This document shows positions 36,013-44,482 of a DNA stretch of 64,000 nucleotides, in pieces. Each line of letters starts with the position of its first letter. The first letter of the stretch is position 1. Under the pieces are notes generated by a model that saw nothing but the letters and a program-made list of their open reading frames with translations, was not told the origin of the DNA and did not search any database. This DNA is from Nocardia asteroides (GTDB lineage: Bacteria; Actinomycetota; Actinomycetes; Mycobacteriales; Mycobacteriaceae), in the NCBI RefSeq assembly GCF_021183625.1, contig NZ_CP089214.1, positions 3,534,001 through 3,598,000 on the forward strand. The letters run 5' to 3'. The position numbers and the translations under genes were made by a program.

Positions 36013-38761
36013 GGCTGCCTTCGACACCCTCCCGATCGCGCGCGAGATCCTCCGGGAACTCGAGGCCCGCTCCGCGGAGCCGACGGTCTACCTGGTGCGC
36101 GGCCGCTCCGGCACCGGCAAGTCCACCCTGCTCGCCGCCATCAGGGCGCAGCTGCGCTCGGCCGGAATCCCGGCCCGCGACACCGTCTCCGGCCACGCCA
36201 GGCCCGTACACACCCCGCCCCGCCCGGCCCCGGCGCGGACGGCCGCTCCCGCGCCGAACCGCCTCCCGCTGCAGGGCCGCCCCGCGCCCCGGCTGCCGGT
36301 GCCGAACCGGCAACCGCAGCCCCCGCGCCGCCCCGGCTCCCCCGCCGTGGTCGGCGCCGCACGGCCGCAGCAGGGGTCGCAGCGCGAGGCAGCGCTGGTG
36401 ATCGACAACGCGCACACCCTCGGCGACGCCGAGCTGCTCGCGCTGTGCCGGGCGATCGACGCCGGGCAGCGCACCGTGGTGATCGCGGCCCAGCCGCGCC
36501 CGCACGACCAGCGGCTGCGCCGGCTCGCCGACACCGTCGCGCGGCGCGGCCGGGTGGTCGAGCTGCGCGCGCTCGGCGCGGCCGAGATCGTCCCCTTCGC
36601 CCGCGAACTCGGCATGGTGGTGCCGCGCTCGGTGGCCCAGCACATCCACCAGCTGACCGGGGGGAATCGCGGCGGCGTCGTCGCGGCGCTCGCCGCCGCC
36701 AGCACGGCCAGGCTTGACGCCGGAATCGCCACGGTCGACGCGGCCGTCACCGAGTGGGCCCGCAGCCTGCTCGGCGCCGTCGAGCCGGACCTGCTGGAGA
36801 CGCTCGCGGTGGCCACCACCGGCACCGGGCTCGACTCCAGCGAGCTGGTCGAGGTGCTCGGCGTCCCGGCGGGCGCCGCCGACGCGCTGATCGACCGGGC
36901 AAGGGCGAGCGCGCTGGTCACCGACGCCGACCTGCTGCTCGACCCGGCCATCGCGCCGCTGCGCACGCTGCTCGGCGACCGCCGCTTCGTCGCGGTGCAG
37001 CGCAGGCTGCTCTCCGCGCGGCTGGACGCGGGGCTGCTGCGCGACCACACCGCGCTGCTGCTCGCCGAGTCCGGCGTGCGCGACGCCAGGCTGGCCGATT
37101 TCCTCTGCCACGCCGCCGAGAAGGCGGGCGCGGAGGCGGTCCGCTACTACCGCGCCGCCGTCGCCGCGGGCACCGACCCCGACGCCATCGCGCTGCCATG
37201 GGCCGAGGCCGCGCTGCGCGCGGGCGACGGCGAGACCGCGCTGCGGCTGGCCGAGCCGGTGCTGGCCCGGCTCGGCGGCGCCGACCCCGGTGTGCCCGGC
37301 CCGGCCGACGCCGCCCCCGACCTCGCCACCGCCGTCCGGATCTGCGCGACGGTGCTGGTCCGGCGCGGCCGTACCGCGCGCGCCGCGCAGCTCTACGGCT
37401 GGCTCGGCCCGCACCGCGCGGGCGCGGACTGGGCCACCGGCGCCGCCGTGCAGTACCTCGCGGGCGACGCGGCGGGCGCGGCCACCATGTCCGCGTCGGC
37501 GCGGCAGTGGCCGCCGACCGAGGCGAACGCGCACACCCGCCGGATCGTGGAGGCGCTGGCGCGCACCGTGACGCCGCGCCCCGACCCCACCGGCCGAGGC
37601 CGGATGGCCCTGCTGGAGGACGGCGAGGCGGGCACCGCCGCCGCGGTCTCCGGGCTGATCGGGGTCGCGCACGCGGCCGCGGCCACCGAGCGGCTGCTGC
37701 CGTGTGCCGCCACCACCATCGCCACGCTGCTCTGCCTGAGCATCGGCGAGCCGCGCCGCGCCATCGACGCGCTGCGCCGCTCCGAGGCCGACGGCAACGC
37801 GGGCCCGCAGCCCGCCGTGCTCGCGGCCTGGGCGGCCATGCTCGGCGGCGACGAGCGCACCGCGGCCGACCGGGTCGCCGCGTTCGACCACGCGGTCCTG
37901 GAGCCGAGGGACCGGCTGCTCGCGCACGGCGTCGCGATCGGGCTGGCCCGCCGCTCCGGCGACCACACCGCGCTCACCCTGGCCTGGGAGGCAGCGGTTC
38001 CGCTCTTCGACGAGGTCGACGCCGACCTGTTGACGCTGCTGCCGATCGGCGAGCTCTGGCTGGCCGGGATCCGGCTGCGCGACGAGCGCCGGATCGCCCC
38101 GCTGGTGGCCGCGGGCTACGGCGTGCTTCGCAGGCTCGGCGAGCCGCCCGCCTGGGCCAACGCCTTCCACTGGTACGGCGTGCAGGCCGCGCTCGCGCAG
38201 GAGCGCCCGGACGACCTGCTGCCGCACGCCGGGCAGCTCAGGGCCGCCGCCGAGGCGGGCGACCGGCACGCCGCCGTGCTCGCGCAGGCAGGCCGCACCT
38301 GGGTGCTCGTGCTGCGCGGCGAGGTGGCCGCGGTGGAGGTCGAGGCCGCGGTGGCGCAGCTGGCCGCGCTCGGCCTCACCTGGGACGCCGCCCGGCTGGC
38401 CAGCGAGGCCGCGCTCGCCGCGCGCGACCCCGCCGCGGCGACCGCGCTGCTCAAACTGGCCCGCACGGTCCGCGCGGACGCCAGGCCCGCCGACACCGCG
38501 CCGCGGCCGCGCGCGGGCGCGCCCGCCGCGAACCCGGTGGCAGGCGCCGACACCGCGGCCGTGCTCAGCGAGCGCGAGCGCGAGGTCGCCGAGCTGGTCC
38601 TGCTCGGCCTGACCTACCGAGAGATCGGCGCGCGGCTCTACATCTCGGCGAAGACGGTGGAGCACCACGTCGCCCGGATCAGGCGTCGAATCGGTGCCCA
38701 GTCCCGTTCGGAGTTATTGTCGATGCTCCGCGCCATGGGACACGGCTCGCTGCTGGTGTGA
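36005..38761 (+). CDS. iniR: IniR-like LuxR-family ATPase regulator
   Basis: 918 residues from GTG 36005, with GGGAGG five bases upstream, inside the end of the Hsp70-like gene. A STAND/MalT-like layout: Walker A VRGRSGTGKST (about 33-41), Walker B AALVIDNAHTLGD (about 128-138), a long TPR-like helical sensor region, and a C-terminal LuxR helix-turn-helix (about 855-915, LSEREREVAELVLLGL and ISAKTVEHHVARIRRRIG). In mycobacteria IniR (Rv0339c) activates iniBAC in response to free trehalose; location next to iniB supports the same job. A Pro/Arg-rich insert of about 60 residues between Walker A and B is unusual. Confidence 0.82.
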   Translation: MAEAAFDTLPIAREILRELEARSAEPTVYLVRGRSGTGKSTLLAAIRAQLRSAGIPARDTVSGHARPVHTPPRPAPARTAAPAPNRLPLQGRPAPRLPVPNRQPQPPRRPGSPAVVGAARPQQGSQREAALVIDNAHTLGDAELLALCRAIDAGQRTVVIAAQPRPHDQRLRRLADTVARRGRVVELRALGAAEIVPFARELGMVVPRSVAQHIHQLTGGNRGGVVAALAAASTARLDAGIATVDAAVTEWARSLLGAVEPDLLETLAVATTGTGLDSSELVEVLGVPAGAADALIDRARASALVTDADLLLDPAIAPLRTLLGDRRFVAVQRRLLSARLDAGLLRDHTALLLAESGVRDARLADFLCHAAEKAGAEAVRYYRAAVAAGTDPDAIALPWAEAALRAGDGETALRLAEPVLARLGGADPGVPGPADAAPDLATAVRICATVLVRRGRTARAAQLYGWLGPHRAGADWATGAAVQYLAGDAAGAATMSASARQWPPTEANAHTRRIVEALARTVTPRPDPTGRGRMALLEDGEAGTAAAVSGLIGVAHAAAATERLLPCAATTIATLLCLSIGEPRRAIDALRRSEADGNAGPQPAVLAAWAAMLGGDERTAADRVAAFDHAVLEPRDRLLAHGVAIGLARRSGDHTALTLAWEAAVPLFDEVDADLLTLLPIGELWLAGIRLRDERRIAPLVAAGYGVLRRLGEPPAWANAFHWYGVQAALAQERPDDLLPHAGQLRAAAEAGDRHAAVLAQAGRTWVLVLRGEVAAVEVEAAVAQLAALGLTWDAARLASEAALAARDPAAATALLKLARTVRADARPADTAPRPRAGAPAANPVAGADTAAVLSEREREVAELVLLGLTYREIGARLYISAKTVEHHVARIRRRIGAQSRSELLSMLRAMGHGSLLV

Positions 38762-38810
38762 CGCTGGTCGGGAAACCTGTCCGGGCGGACGCCGAAGCGA
38801 GGTAAACAGG

Positions 38811-39965
38811 ATGGCCACTGGTGTGGGCCTGCGCATTGCCGACGACGAGTGCGTCGCGGCGATCGCGACCGACAGCGGGGCGGAGGGGGATCTTCCGGAG
38901 GGCGAGCCGCACTACATCGTCCGCACCTGTGTGCTGCACATGTCGGACGACGGCGACGCCGCGCTCGGCGGCGAGCCGCCGGAGGGCTACACGCACTCCA
39001 TCCGGCACTTCGTCGGCGCCATCGGCGACCCGAACGGGGTCACGGTGGACGACGGCGAGGCGTACCGGGCCGAGGATCTGGTCGCGACGGCGCTGTTCTG
39101 CCTGATCAACCTCTCCGCCGACTACCTGGTCGGCCCGGCCGAGTTCTACGCCACGCACCCGAACAGCTGGCCGCCGGAGCACGTGCAGGGGCTGCGCGAG
39201 GCGCTGGACTACCTCGGGCTGCGCTCGGTGGTGCTGGTCGACGAGGAAGACCTGCCGCCCGCCGCCGGGCTGGATCGCGGCCGGACCCTGGCGCACCACG
39301 CGGCCCGCTCGGCGCTGGCCGCGGTGCTCGCCACCCCGGCGGGCACCACCCCGCCGGACCCGTCGGAGCCGCCGGTGCACGCGCTTGAGGTCACCGACGT
39401 GATCCCGAGCGTGGACGCCGCGGGCGCCCGCCCGCAGGCGTACTCCGCCGCCATGCCCGCCGCCGATCCGCTGGTGACCGAGCCGGGCGGCGAGCCGGGT
39501 AAGCCGGCCGCGACACCGGCCACCGTGCCGCCCGCGCGGCCGGAGCACCGCACCCGCAACCGGATCGTGCTGCTGATCGCCGCCGCGGTGGCGCTCGGCA
39601 CGGTGCTCGGCGGGATCGGGATGGCGGTGATCTTCCGCGAGTCGTCGGACCCGAAGGTGCCGCCGCTGCCGGATGCACAGTCGTCGCTGCCGCCGGTCAC
39701 CTCGACCACGGCGCCGGTGCCCCCGCCGCCACTGCCGCTCGGCGACGAGCCGCCGGTCGTGATCACCACGACCACCACCGACCCCGAGCCGACGCCGGAG
39801 CCACCGCCACCCCCGCCGACCAGCGAAGCGACGACGACTCCCGCGCCGACCACCGCCCGGACCACGCCCCGGCGGACCACCACGACGCTGGCTCCGTGGC
39901 AGCAACCGTGGCCGCCGACCTATCCGCCGGGATTCCCGACCTGGACTCTGCCCGGTGGCCGGTGA
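38811..39965 (+). CDS. Half-length Hsp70-like membrane protein
   Basis: 384 residues from ATG 38811. Residues 1-175 match only lobe I of the Hsp70-like protein at 34237: GVGLRIADDECVAAIAT at the start, and AYRAEDLVATALFCLIN against HVAEDLVATSIACLIE, then YATHPNSWPPEHV against ACHPAWWSNHTV. The phosphate-2, lobe II and adenosine motifs are missing, so ATP binding is unlikely. A charged linker, one membrane helix (about 252-274) and a Pro/Thr-rich outer tail follow. It starts 49 bases after the iniR-like gene. Possibly a decoy or regulatory partner of the full Hsp70-like protein; this is inference. Confidence 0.78.
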   Translation: MATGVGLRIADDECVAAIATDSGAEGDLPEGEPHYIVRTCVLHMSDDGDAALGGEPPEGYTHSIRHFVGAIGDPNGVTVDDGEAYRAEDLVATALFCLINLSADYLVGPAEFYATHPNSWPPEHVQGLREALDYLGLRSVVLVDEEDLPPAAGLDRGRTLAHHAARSALAAVLATPAGTTPPDPSEPPVHALEVTDVIPSVDAAGARPQAYSAAMPAADPLVTEPGGEPGKPAATPATVPPARPEHRTRNRIVLLIAAAVALGTVLGGIGMAVIFRESSDPKVPPLPDAQSSLPPVTSTTAPVPPPPLPLGDEPPVVITTTTTDPEPTPEPPPPPPTSEATTTPAPTTARTTPRRTTTTLAPWQQPWPPTYPPGFPTWTLPGGR

Positions 39966-40161
39966 ACGGGCCGACCGCCCGGTACTCCGGGGTAGATCAT
40001 CCCGCTCGACCATTGCCCACGACCGATGGCGATTCGTGCCCTAGAGTGTTGCGCTGACCGGACTTTCCCTCTCGGGTGGTCCGCTGAATGAGGATTTTCG
40101 TGGGTGCGGTTCGCCCGTTCCCCACTGATGGCTGGCACGTGGGTGCCGACGAAGGGACTTC

Positions 40162-41517
40162 ATGCGCAAGCTGGTGGCGCGTCGCGCCGCGGTCAGGGCA
40201 GCCGGCATCGCCGCCGCGACGACCGTCATTCTCGCTCCCCTGCTCTGCTCCGGCGCCGCCACCGCGGCGCCGGACCAGCTCGCCGCCGACGCGCTCCCCG
40301 CGGAACTGGTGCAGGCCATCGCCCGCGATCTGCAGCTCACCCCCACCGAGTACCTGGACCGCGCCGCGCGGGCCCAGGAGTTGCGCACCTACGCCTCCGA
40401 CTTCCGCGCCGAGCGCCCCGGCGACTTCGCGGGCGCCTGGATCGGCCAGGACGGCAAGCCGGTCGTCGCGGTGACCTCCCCCGAGGCCGCGCAGATCGCC
40501 ACCGCCGACGGCTACCAGACCAGGCTGACCCCGGTGAACGCCGACGGCCTCGAGGGCTCGCTGCAGCAGCTCGGCCAGTGGGTCAACACGCTGCCGAGGG
40601 AGGTGTCGCAGGCCATCCAGTCGGTCGCGATCGACTTCCTGAACAGCCAGCTGGTGGTCAGCATCGCCAACACCCCCACCGGCCACATGCTGAACGTGCC
40701 GACCCTGATCGCGAACGTGAAGGTCATCCTGACCCCCGGCGGCGGCGGGCCGGTGGAGCGCAGGCCGATGGCGGGCGACACCTACATCACCTCGAATCTC
40801 TCGCTGCAGGACAGCAACCTGCAGGGCGTCGATATCTGCTCGTTCGGTTTCAACAGCGTCGACGCCGCGGGCCGGGCGCTGAACATCAGCGCCGGGCACT
40901 GCGACCCCAAGCTCGGCGAGGGCGACCAGCGCGCCACCGTGTACCAGCCGAACGTCAGGGACATCCCGAACAGCCCGGCGCTCGGCTCCTTCACGCAGGC
41001 CAACCTGGGCGGGTCCAGCGGCCTCGACTTCTCGCTCATCGAGCTGAACGAGCACGCCGTCGGGCTCGGCATGGACCAGCCGTCGGTGCGCGGCTCCAAC
41101 GGCACCACGCTGCACATCACCGGGGTCGGCGATCCGATCACCGGCGCGCCGATCTGCAAGTCGGGCCAGTCCTCCACCTTCACCTGCGGCTACGTCGTCG
41201 CGGATCGGGTGGAGACCCAGCTCTACACCGCGGAGGGGGAGAGTCGCACCATCCGCGGCTTCGCCAGCTCCGCCTGCACCCTCGGGGGCGACAGCGGCGG
41301 GGCGATCGTCTCCGGCACGCTCGCCCTCGGCATCACCAGCGGGTCGAACGCGGCCGACGCACCGAGCTGCAACGAGGCCAACGTTGCGCTCGCGCAGTAC
41401 GGCGGCACGGCGACCCTCGGCATTCCGATCCGGCCCATCCTGGCCGAGATCGATGCCGCCTCCGGCGGTGGCGCGGGCTCCGGGATCACCGTCCGGACCA
41501 AGCCGGTCACGAGCTGA
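40162..41517 (+). CDS. Secreted S1-family serine protease, copy 1
   Basis: 451 residues. A signal peptide (1-36, Arg-rich then AAATTVILAPLLCSGAATA), a pro-region (about 37-200: LPAELVQAIARDLQLTPTEYL), and a chymotrypsin-like domain (about 210-430) with the catalytic triad His in NISAGHCDP, Asp in GLDFSLIEL and Ser in LGGDSGGAIVSG. Paired cysteines fit the streptogrisin/alpha-lytic group, whose pro-region acts as a folding chaperone. Extracellular proteolysis is the expected role. It is followed 78 bases later by a paralogue. Confidence 0.92.
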   Translation: MRKLVARRAAVRAAGIAAATTVILAPLLCSGAATAAPDQLAADALPAELVQAIARDLQLTPTEYLDRAARAQELRTYASDFRAERPGDFAGAWIGQDGKPVVAVTSPEAAQIATADGYQTRLTPVNADGLEGSLQQLGQWVNTLPREVSQAIQSVAIDFLNSQLVVSIANTPTGHMLNVPTLIANVKVILTPGGGGPVERRPMAGDTYITSNLSLQDSNLQGVDICSFGFNSVDAAGRALNISAGHCDPKLGEGDQRATVYQPNVRDIPNSPALGSFTQANLGGSSGLDFSLIELNEHAVGLGMDQPSVRGSNGTTLHITGVGDPITGAPICKSGQSSTFTCGYVVADRVETQLYTAEGESRTIRGFASSACTLGGDSGGAIVSGTLALGITSGSNAADAPSCNEANVALAQYGGTATLGIPIRPILAEIDAASGGGAGSGITVRTKPVTS

Positions 41518-41595
41518 AATTCGGCAAACCGTCGGTGACCGCCGACACTCGCCGGATCTGTCCGAATCGCAACCACGCAGCACAGGGGACGAGTA

Positions 41596-42960
41596 GTGAT
41601 AGCGGACCGCACACCATATAGTCTGGGCATGCTTCTGCCACGCAACGGCCGCAGGCGGCCGACCGCCCGCTCCGGAACATTCCGCAAGACCGTGATCGCG
41701 GCCTCGGCGGCGGCCCTGCTGTTCGGGCCCACCGCGGCAGTCGCCTCCGCCGACCCGGCCAACGACATGGATGCGCTGCCCGCCGAGCTGATCGCCGCCG
41801 TGCAGCGCGACCTGAAGATCTCCGCGGACGAGTACCTGAACCGCGCCGACCTCGCACAGCAGGTCGCCGCCTTCGCCACCAACGCCCAGCGGCAGTTCCC
41901 GCAGGTGTTCGGCGGGGCGTGGCTGGACGACGCGGGCCGCGCGGTGGTGGCGCTTTCCCAGGGCCCCGGCGCCGACGAGGCGCGGCAGGCCGCCGAGTCC
42001 GCCGGGTTCGAGGTGCGCAACGTCGCCAAGAGCGAGGCCGCGCTGCGCGGCGAGAAGAGCGCCTTCGAGCGCTGGCTCGACGGTCAGCCCGCCGAGATCG
42101 CGAACCTGGTGCGCGGCGTCGTCATCGACACCGTTAACAACAGCATCGCGGTCCGGGTCGACCAGGCCGGGCTGCCCATGCCGAGCTTCGTCGATCCCTC
42201 CCGGGTCATCGTGATGGCCCCGCCGATCGCGGGCGAGCAGGCCCCGAAGCCGCAGGCGACCGAGATCGCCGAGGCCAACGGCCAGCTGGCCGCCGGTGAC
42301 GGCTACGCCTCGGTGGCAGGCGACACCTCGCTGCGCTGCTCGCTCGGGTTCAACGGCACCGACCGCAACGGCAACGTCGTGAACATCACCGCGGGCCACT
42401 GCAACCCGGACATCCCGTCGGCGGGCACCGGCAACGCGGCGGGCGTCTACGAGGTGGCCCGCGGCGACCGGCTCGGCGCGCAGCTCGGCAGCTTCCAGAA
42501 GTCGGTCCTCGGCAACCAGGACTACTCGATCATCCGGATCAACGACCAGGTGGCCGGGCGCTTCGCCAACAACACGGTGCGTGCGGGCGGCGCCGCCCCG
42601 ATCGCCATCGACGGCGTGGCGAGCCCGGTCGTCGGCGCCCCGGTCTGCAAGTCCGGTGCGCGCACCGGCTTCAGCTGCGGCGTGGTGAACGCGATCGACC
42701 AGACCGTCCAGGTCGGCGACCGGGAGCTCACCCAGAGCTTCTCGGCCACCATCTGCGCGCTGCCGGGCGATTCCGGCGGCCCGCTGGTCTCCGGCCGGTT
42801 GGCGCTCGGCATCTCCAGCGCATCGTCGGTCGCCGACTACCCGGTGTGCGAGATCCCCAACCTGATCGGCGCGCTGACCGGCAATGTGCCGCAGCTCTTC
42901 GCGCAGCCGGTGAGCGTCGTGCTCTCGGACAACCCGGGGCTCCGGGTTCGTACCGGCTAG
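41596..42960 (+). CDS. Secreted S1-family serine protease, copy 2
   Basis: 454 residues from GTG 41596 with GGGGACGA upstream; ATG 41629 is an alternative that keeps the signal peptide (TVIAASAAALLFGPTAAVASA). Same layout as copy 1: pro-region (LPAELIAAVQRDLKISADEYLN), then triad His in NITAGHCNP, Asp in NQDYSIIRI and Ser in LPGDSGGPLVSG. Pro-regions of the two are clearly alike, while the protease domains have diverged more, as after an old tandem duplication. It is followed by a strong terminator. Confidence 0.92.
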   Translation: MIADRTPYSLGMLLPRNGRRRPTARSGTFRKTVIAASAAALLFGPTAAVASADPANDMDALPAELIAAVQRDLKISADEYLNRADLAQQVAAFATNAQRQFPQVFGGAWLDDAGRAVVALSQGPGADEARQAAESAGFEVRNVAKSEAALRGEKSAFERWLDGQPAEIANLVRGVVIDTVNNSIAVRVDQAGLPMPSFVDPSRVIVMAPPIAGEQAPKPQATEIAEANGQLAAGDGYASVAGDTSLRCSLGFNGTDRNGNVVNITAGHCNPDIPSAGTGNAAGVYEVARGDRLGAQLGSFQKSVLGNQDYSIIRINDQVAGRFANNTVRAGGAAPIAIDGVASPVVGAPVCKSGARTGFSCGVVNAIDQTVQVGDRELTQSFSATICALPGDSGGPLVSGRLALGISSASSVADYPVCEIPNLIGALTGNVPQLFAQPVSVVLSDNPGLRVRTG

Positions 42961-42979
42961 TAGGTACCGGGCAGTAGCC

Positions 42980-43015
42980 GAGAAGGCCGGGAGCGATTAC
43001 GCTCCCGGCCTTCTC
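42980..43015 (+). terminator. Strong hairpin terminator after the second protease
   Basis: GAGAAGGCCGGGAGCG and CGCTCCCGGCCTTCTC pair perfectly over 16 bp with the tetraloop ATTA, 19 bases after the protease stop, followed by GCTGTTTC. Confidence 0.9.
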
Positions 43016-43222
43016 GCTGTTTCAGAGCCGGTGCGCATGGCCGGACCCGCCGAGATACAAGTCGGCGTAAAACGTCATTGCGCGGTCCAGGTTTCCGGCC
43101 CGCTACCGCTCGAACCGGAGGATTTTCGGGGCGCTGAGCGCCACGCTCCCGCATCAGAACCCCCAGCCGGAGGTCCGGGTACCCCTCCATCCGGAAAGCG
43201 CCCTACGGCCCCGGAACGCGAA

Positions 43223-43257
43223 ACGGCCCGAACCTCCCAAGGGGAGATCCGGGCCGT
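43223..43257 (-). terminator. Terminator of the secreted glycine-rich protein gene
   Basis: ACGGCCCG and CGGGCCGT pair perfectly, and the inner CCTCCC/GGGGAG extends the stem with mismatches, 17 bases beyond the stop at 43275. The 200 bases between this and the hairpin at 42980 hold no gene that I can support. Confidence 0.7.
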
Positions 43258-43274
43258 GACCTGAACGGCAGTGC

Positions 43275-44021
43275 TTACTTGGGCTGCTCGGCGGCCGGCT
43301 TCGGCTTGTCGGCCCACTTGGAGGTGCCTTCGGCGGCGGTGATGGTGTTCACCAGGTCGATACCGGCGATGGCGAGCGCGGGGCCGCCGATCGCGATGGT
43401 GCCGAGGATGCCACCGATGCCCGCACCCGCGATGGCGGCCGGGATGCAGCCGACACCGAAGAGCGGCAGCCCCATGATGCAGCCGGTCACGCCGCCCGCG
43501 ATGGCGCCGACGGCGGTGCCGAGGAAGCTACCGACCGCGGTCGCGATGCCGAACTGGCTGGCGAACTCGTTCTGCGCCCGCTGGTTCTCGATCGGCGAGG
43601 CGATCGGCTTGACGTTCACGTTGACCGTGTTCGCCTTCTCCTCGGGCAGGGCCGGCTGGGTCTCCGGGGTCAGCTCGAGGACCTTGCCGTCCTCCTTGAC
43701 CACGGGCTTGACCGGGACCGAGATGTCACCGAGCGAGAAGTCGACCGGCAGCGTCATGACGACATTGCCCGCACCGTCCTTGACGCTGTAGTACTCGACC
43801 TCGTCGACGCCGTTGGTCTCCTTGGTGAGCTCGAACGTGCCACCCTTGAGGGTGGTGACGACCGTCTTGTCCACCAACTTCACCGAGTAGTTGATCGGGT
43901 CCGCGGACGGCTCGGCGGCCGGCGCGGGGTTCGCGTACGCCGTTCCCGCCCCCACGGTCAGCGCGCCGATGACCAGCGCGGCAGCCGCGGCGGTTCTCCG
44001 GAGATTCAATGCAGTGTCCAA
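43275..44021 (-). CDS. Secreted glycine-zipper-like protein
   Basis: 248 residues from TTG 44021; an ATG five bases upstream is out of frame, so TTG is the only start that keeps the signal peptide (TAAAAALVIGALTVGAGTAYA, cleavage near 30). A beta-rich middle domain (about 40-125, YSVKLVDKTVVTTLKGG) is followed by a hydrophobic, Gly-rich region (about 155-228) with GSFLGTAVGAIAGGVTG and GAGIGGILGTIAIGG spacing that resembles glycine zippers, plus two Cys. Export is clear; membrane insertion of the Gly-rich part is inference. Similar proteins occur in nocardiae and rhodococci, function unknown to me. Confidence 0.75.
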   Translation of the reverse strand: MDTALNLRRTAAAAALVIGALTVGAGTAYANPAPAAEPSADPINYSVKLVDKTVVTTLKGGTFELTKETNGVDEVEYYSVKDGAGNVVMTLPVDFSLGDISVPVKPVVKEDGKVLELTPETQPALPEEKANTVNVNVKPIASPIENQRAQNEFASQFGIATAVGSFLGTAVGAIAGGVTGCIMGLPLFGVGCIPAAIAGAGIGGILGTIAIGGPALAIAGIDLVNTITAAEGTSKWADKPKPAAEQPK

Positions 44022-44365
44022 TCCATTTCAGGGGTTGTTCGCGGCCCGCTCTCTCCATACGCGAGAGCTCGTCATCCCGGAGCACAGGCGACCCGGGACC
44101 TCCCCGAGCGGTGTGGAAATCGGGCACGGCGAACAGAACGTCGTGAGCCTAATGGAACCGGCCCACGGATGCGAGATTCCTTACTATTGCTAGCGAGTTA
44201 GCGTGCCCTTATCGAGCTGGGCCTTCGCCACGGCATTTACCGTGATCATTGCTCCCCCACGGGGTGCGCGCGCAGAATTTCCCGTGACGTTCATCACAGG
44301 TGATTTTCCGGTCAAGCCCCAGCAAGACGGGGCAAACACCCGGAGGACAATCGTACGATGGACAG

Positions 44366-44391
44366 GGTAAGTTACCGGTGAGTAACTTACC
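44366..44391. promoter_or_regulatory. Palindromic operator upstream of etfD
   Basis: GGTAAGTTAC-CGGTGA-GTAACTTACC: two perfect 10-base inverted arms with a 6-base spacer. The core TTACCGGTGAGTAA is typical in form of operators of TetR-family repressors of lipid genes in actinomycetes. It overlaps where the -35 of the etfD promoter would lie, so a bound protein should block transcription. The regulator is not encoded in the window. Confidence 0.75.
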
Positions 44392-44397
44392 CCGGGT

Positions 44398-44403
44398 TAG
44401 GAT
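44398..44403 (+). promoter_or_regulatory. Probable -10 box of etfD
   Basis: TAGGAT, seven bases after the operator and about 80 bases before the etfD start; a match to the actinobacterial TANNNT -10 pattern. No clear -35. Confidence 0.5.
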
Positions 44404-44482
44404 ACGAGCCATTCGAGTACCGGCGGGTTTCCGAGCCCCGGCTCGACCCTGCTCGTGTTGCTTCTAAAAGAAAGGTCGCGAC

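Larger units (their letters stand above)
44022..44482. other. 461-base divergent intergenic region
   Basis: No gene supported. It separates the secreted-protein gene from etfD and is less GC-rich than its surroundings. The etfD side holds the palindromic operator (44366-44391) and a -10-like TAGGAT (44398-44403). The other side must hold the promoter of the 43275 gene, for which I see no clear boxes. Confidence 0.6.

Noticed and set aside
43031..43222. Small frames between the two terminators near 43 kb
   Set aside because: No ribosome site or plausible protein; the region lies between two convergent terminators.
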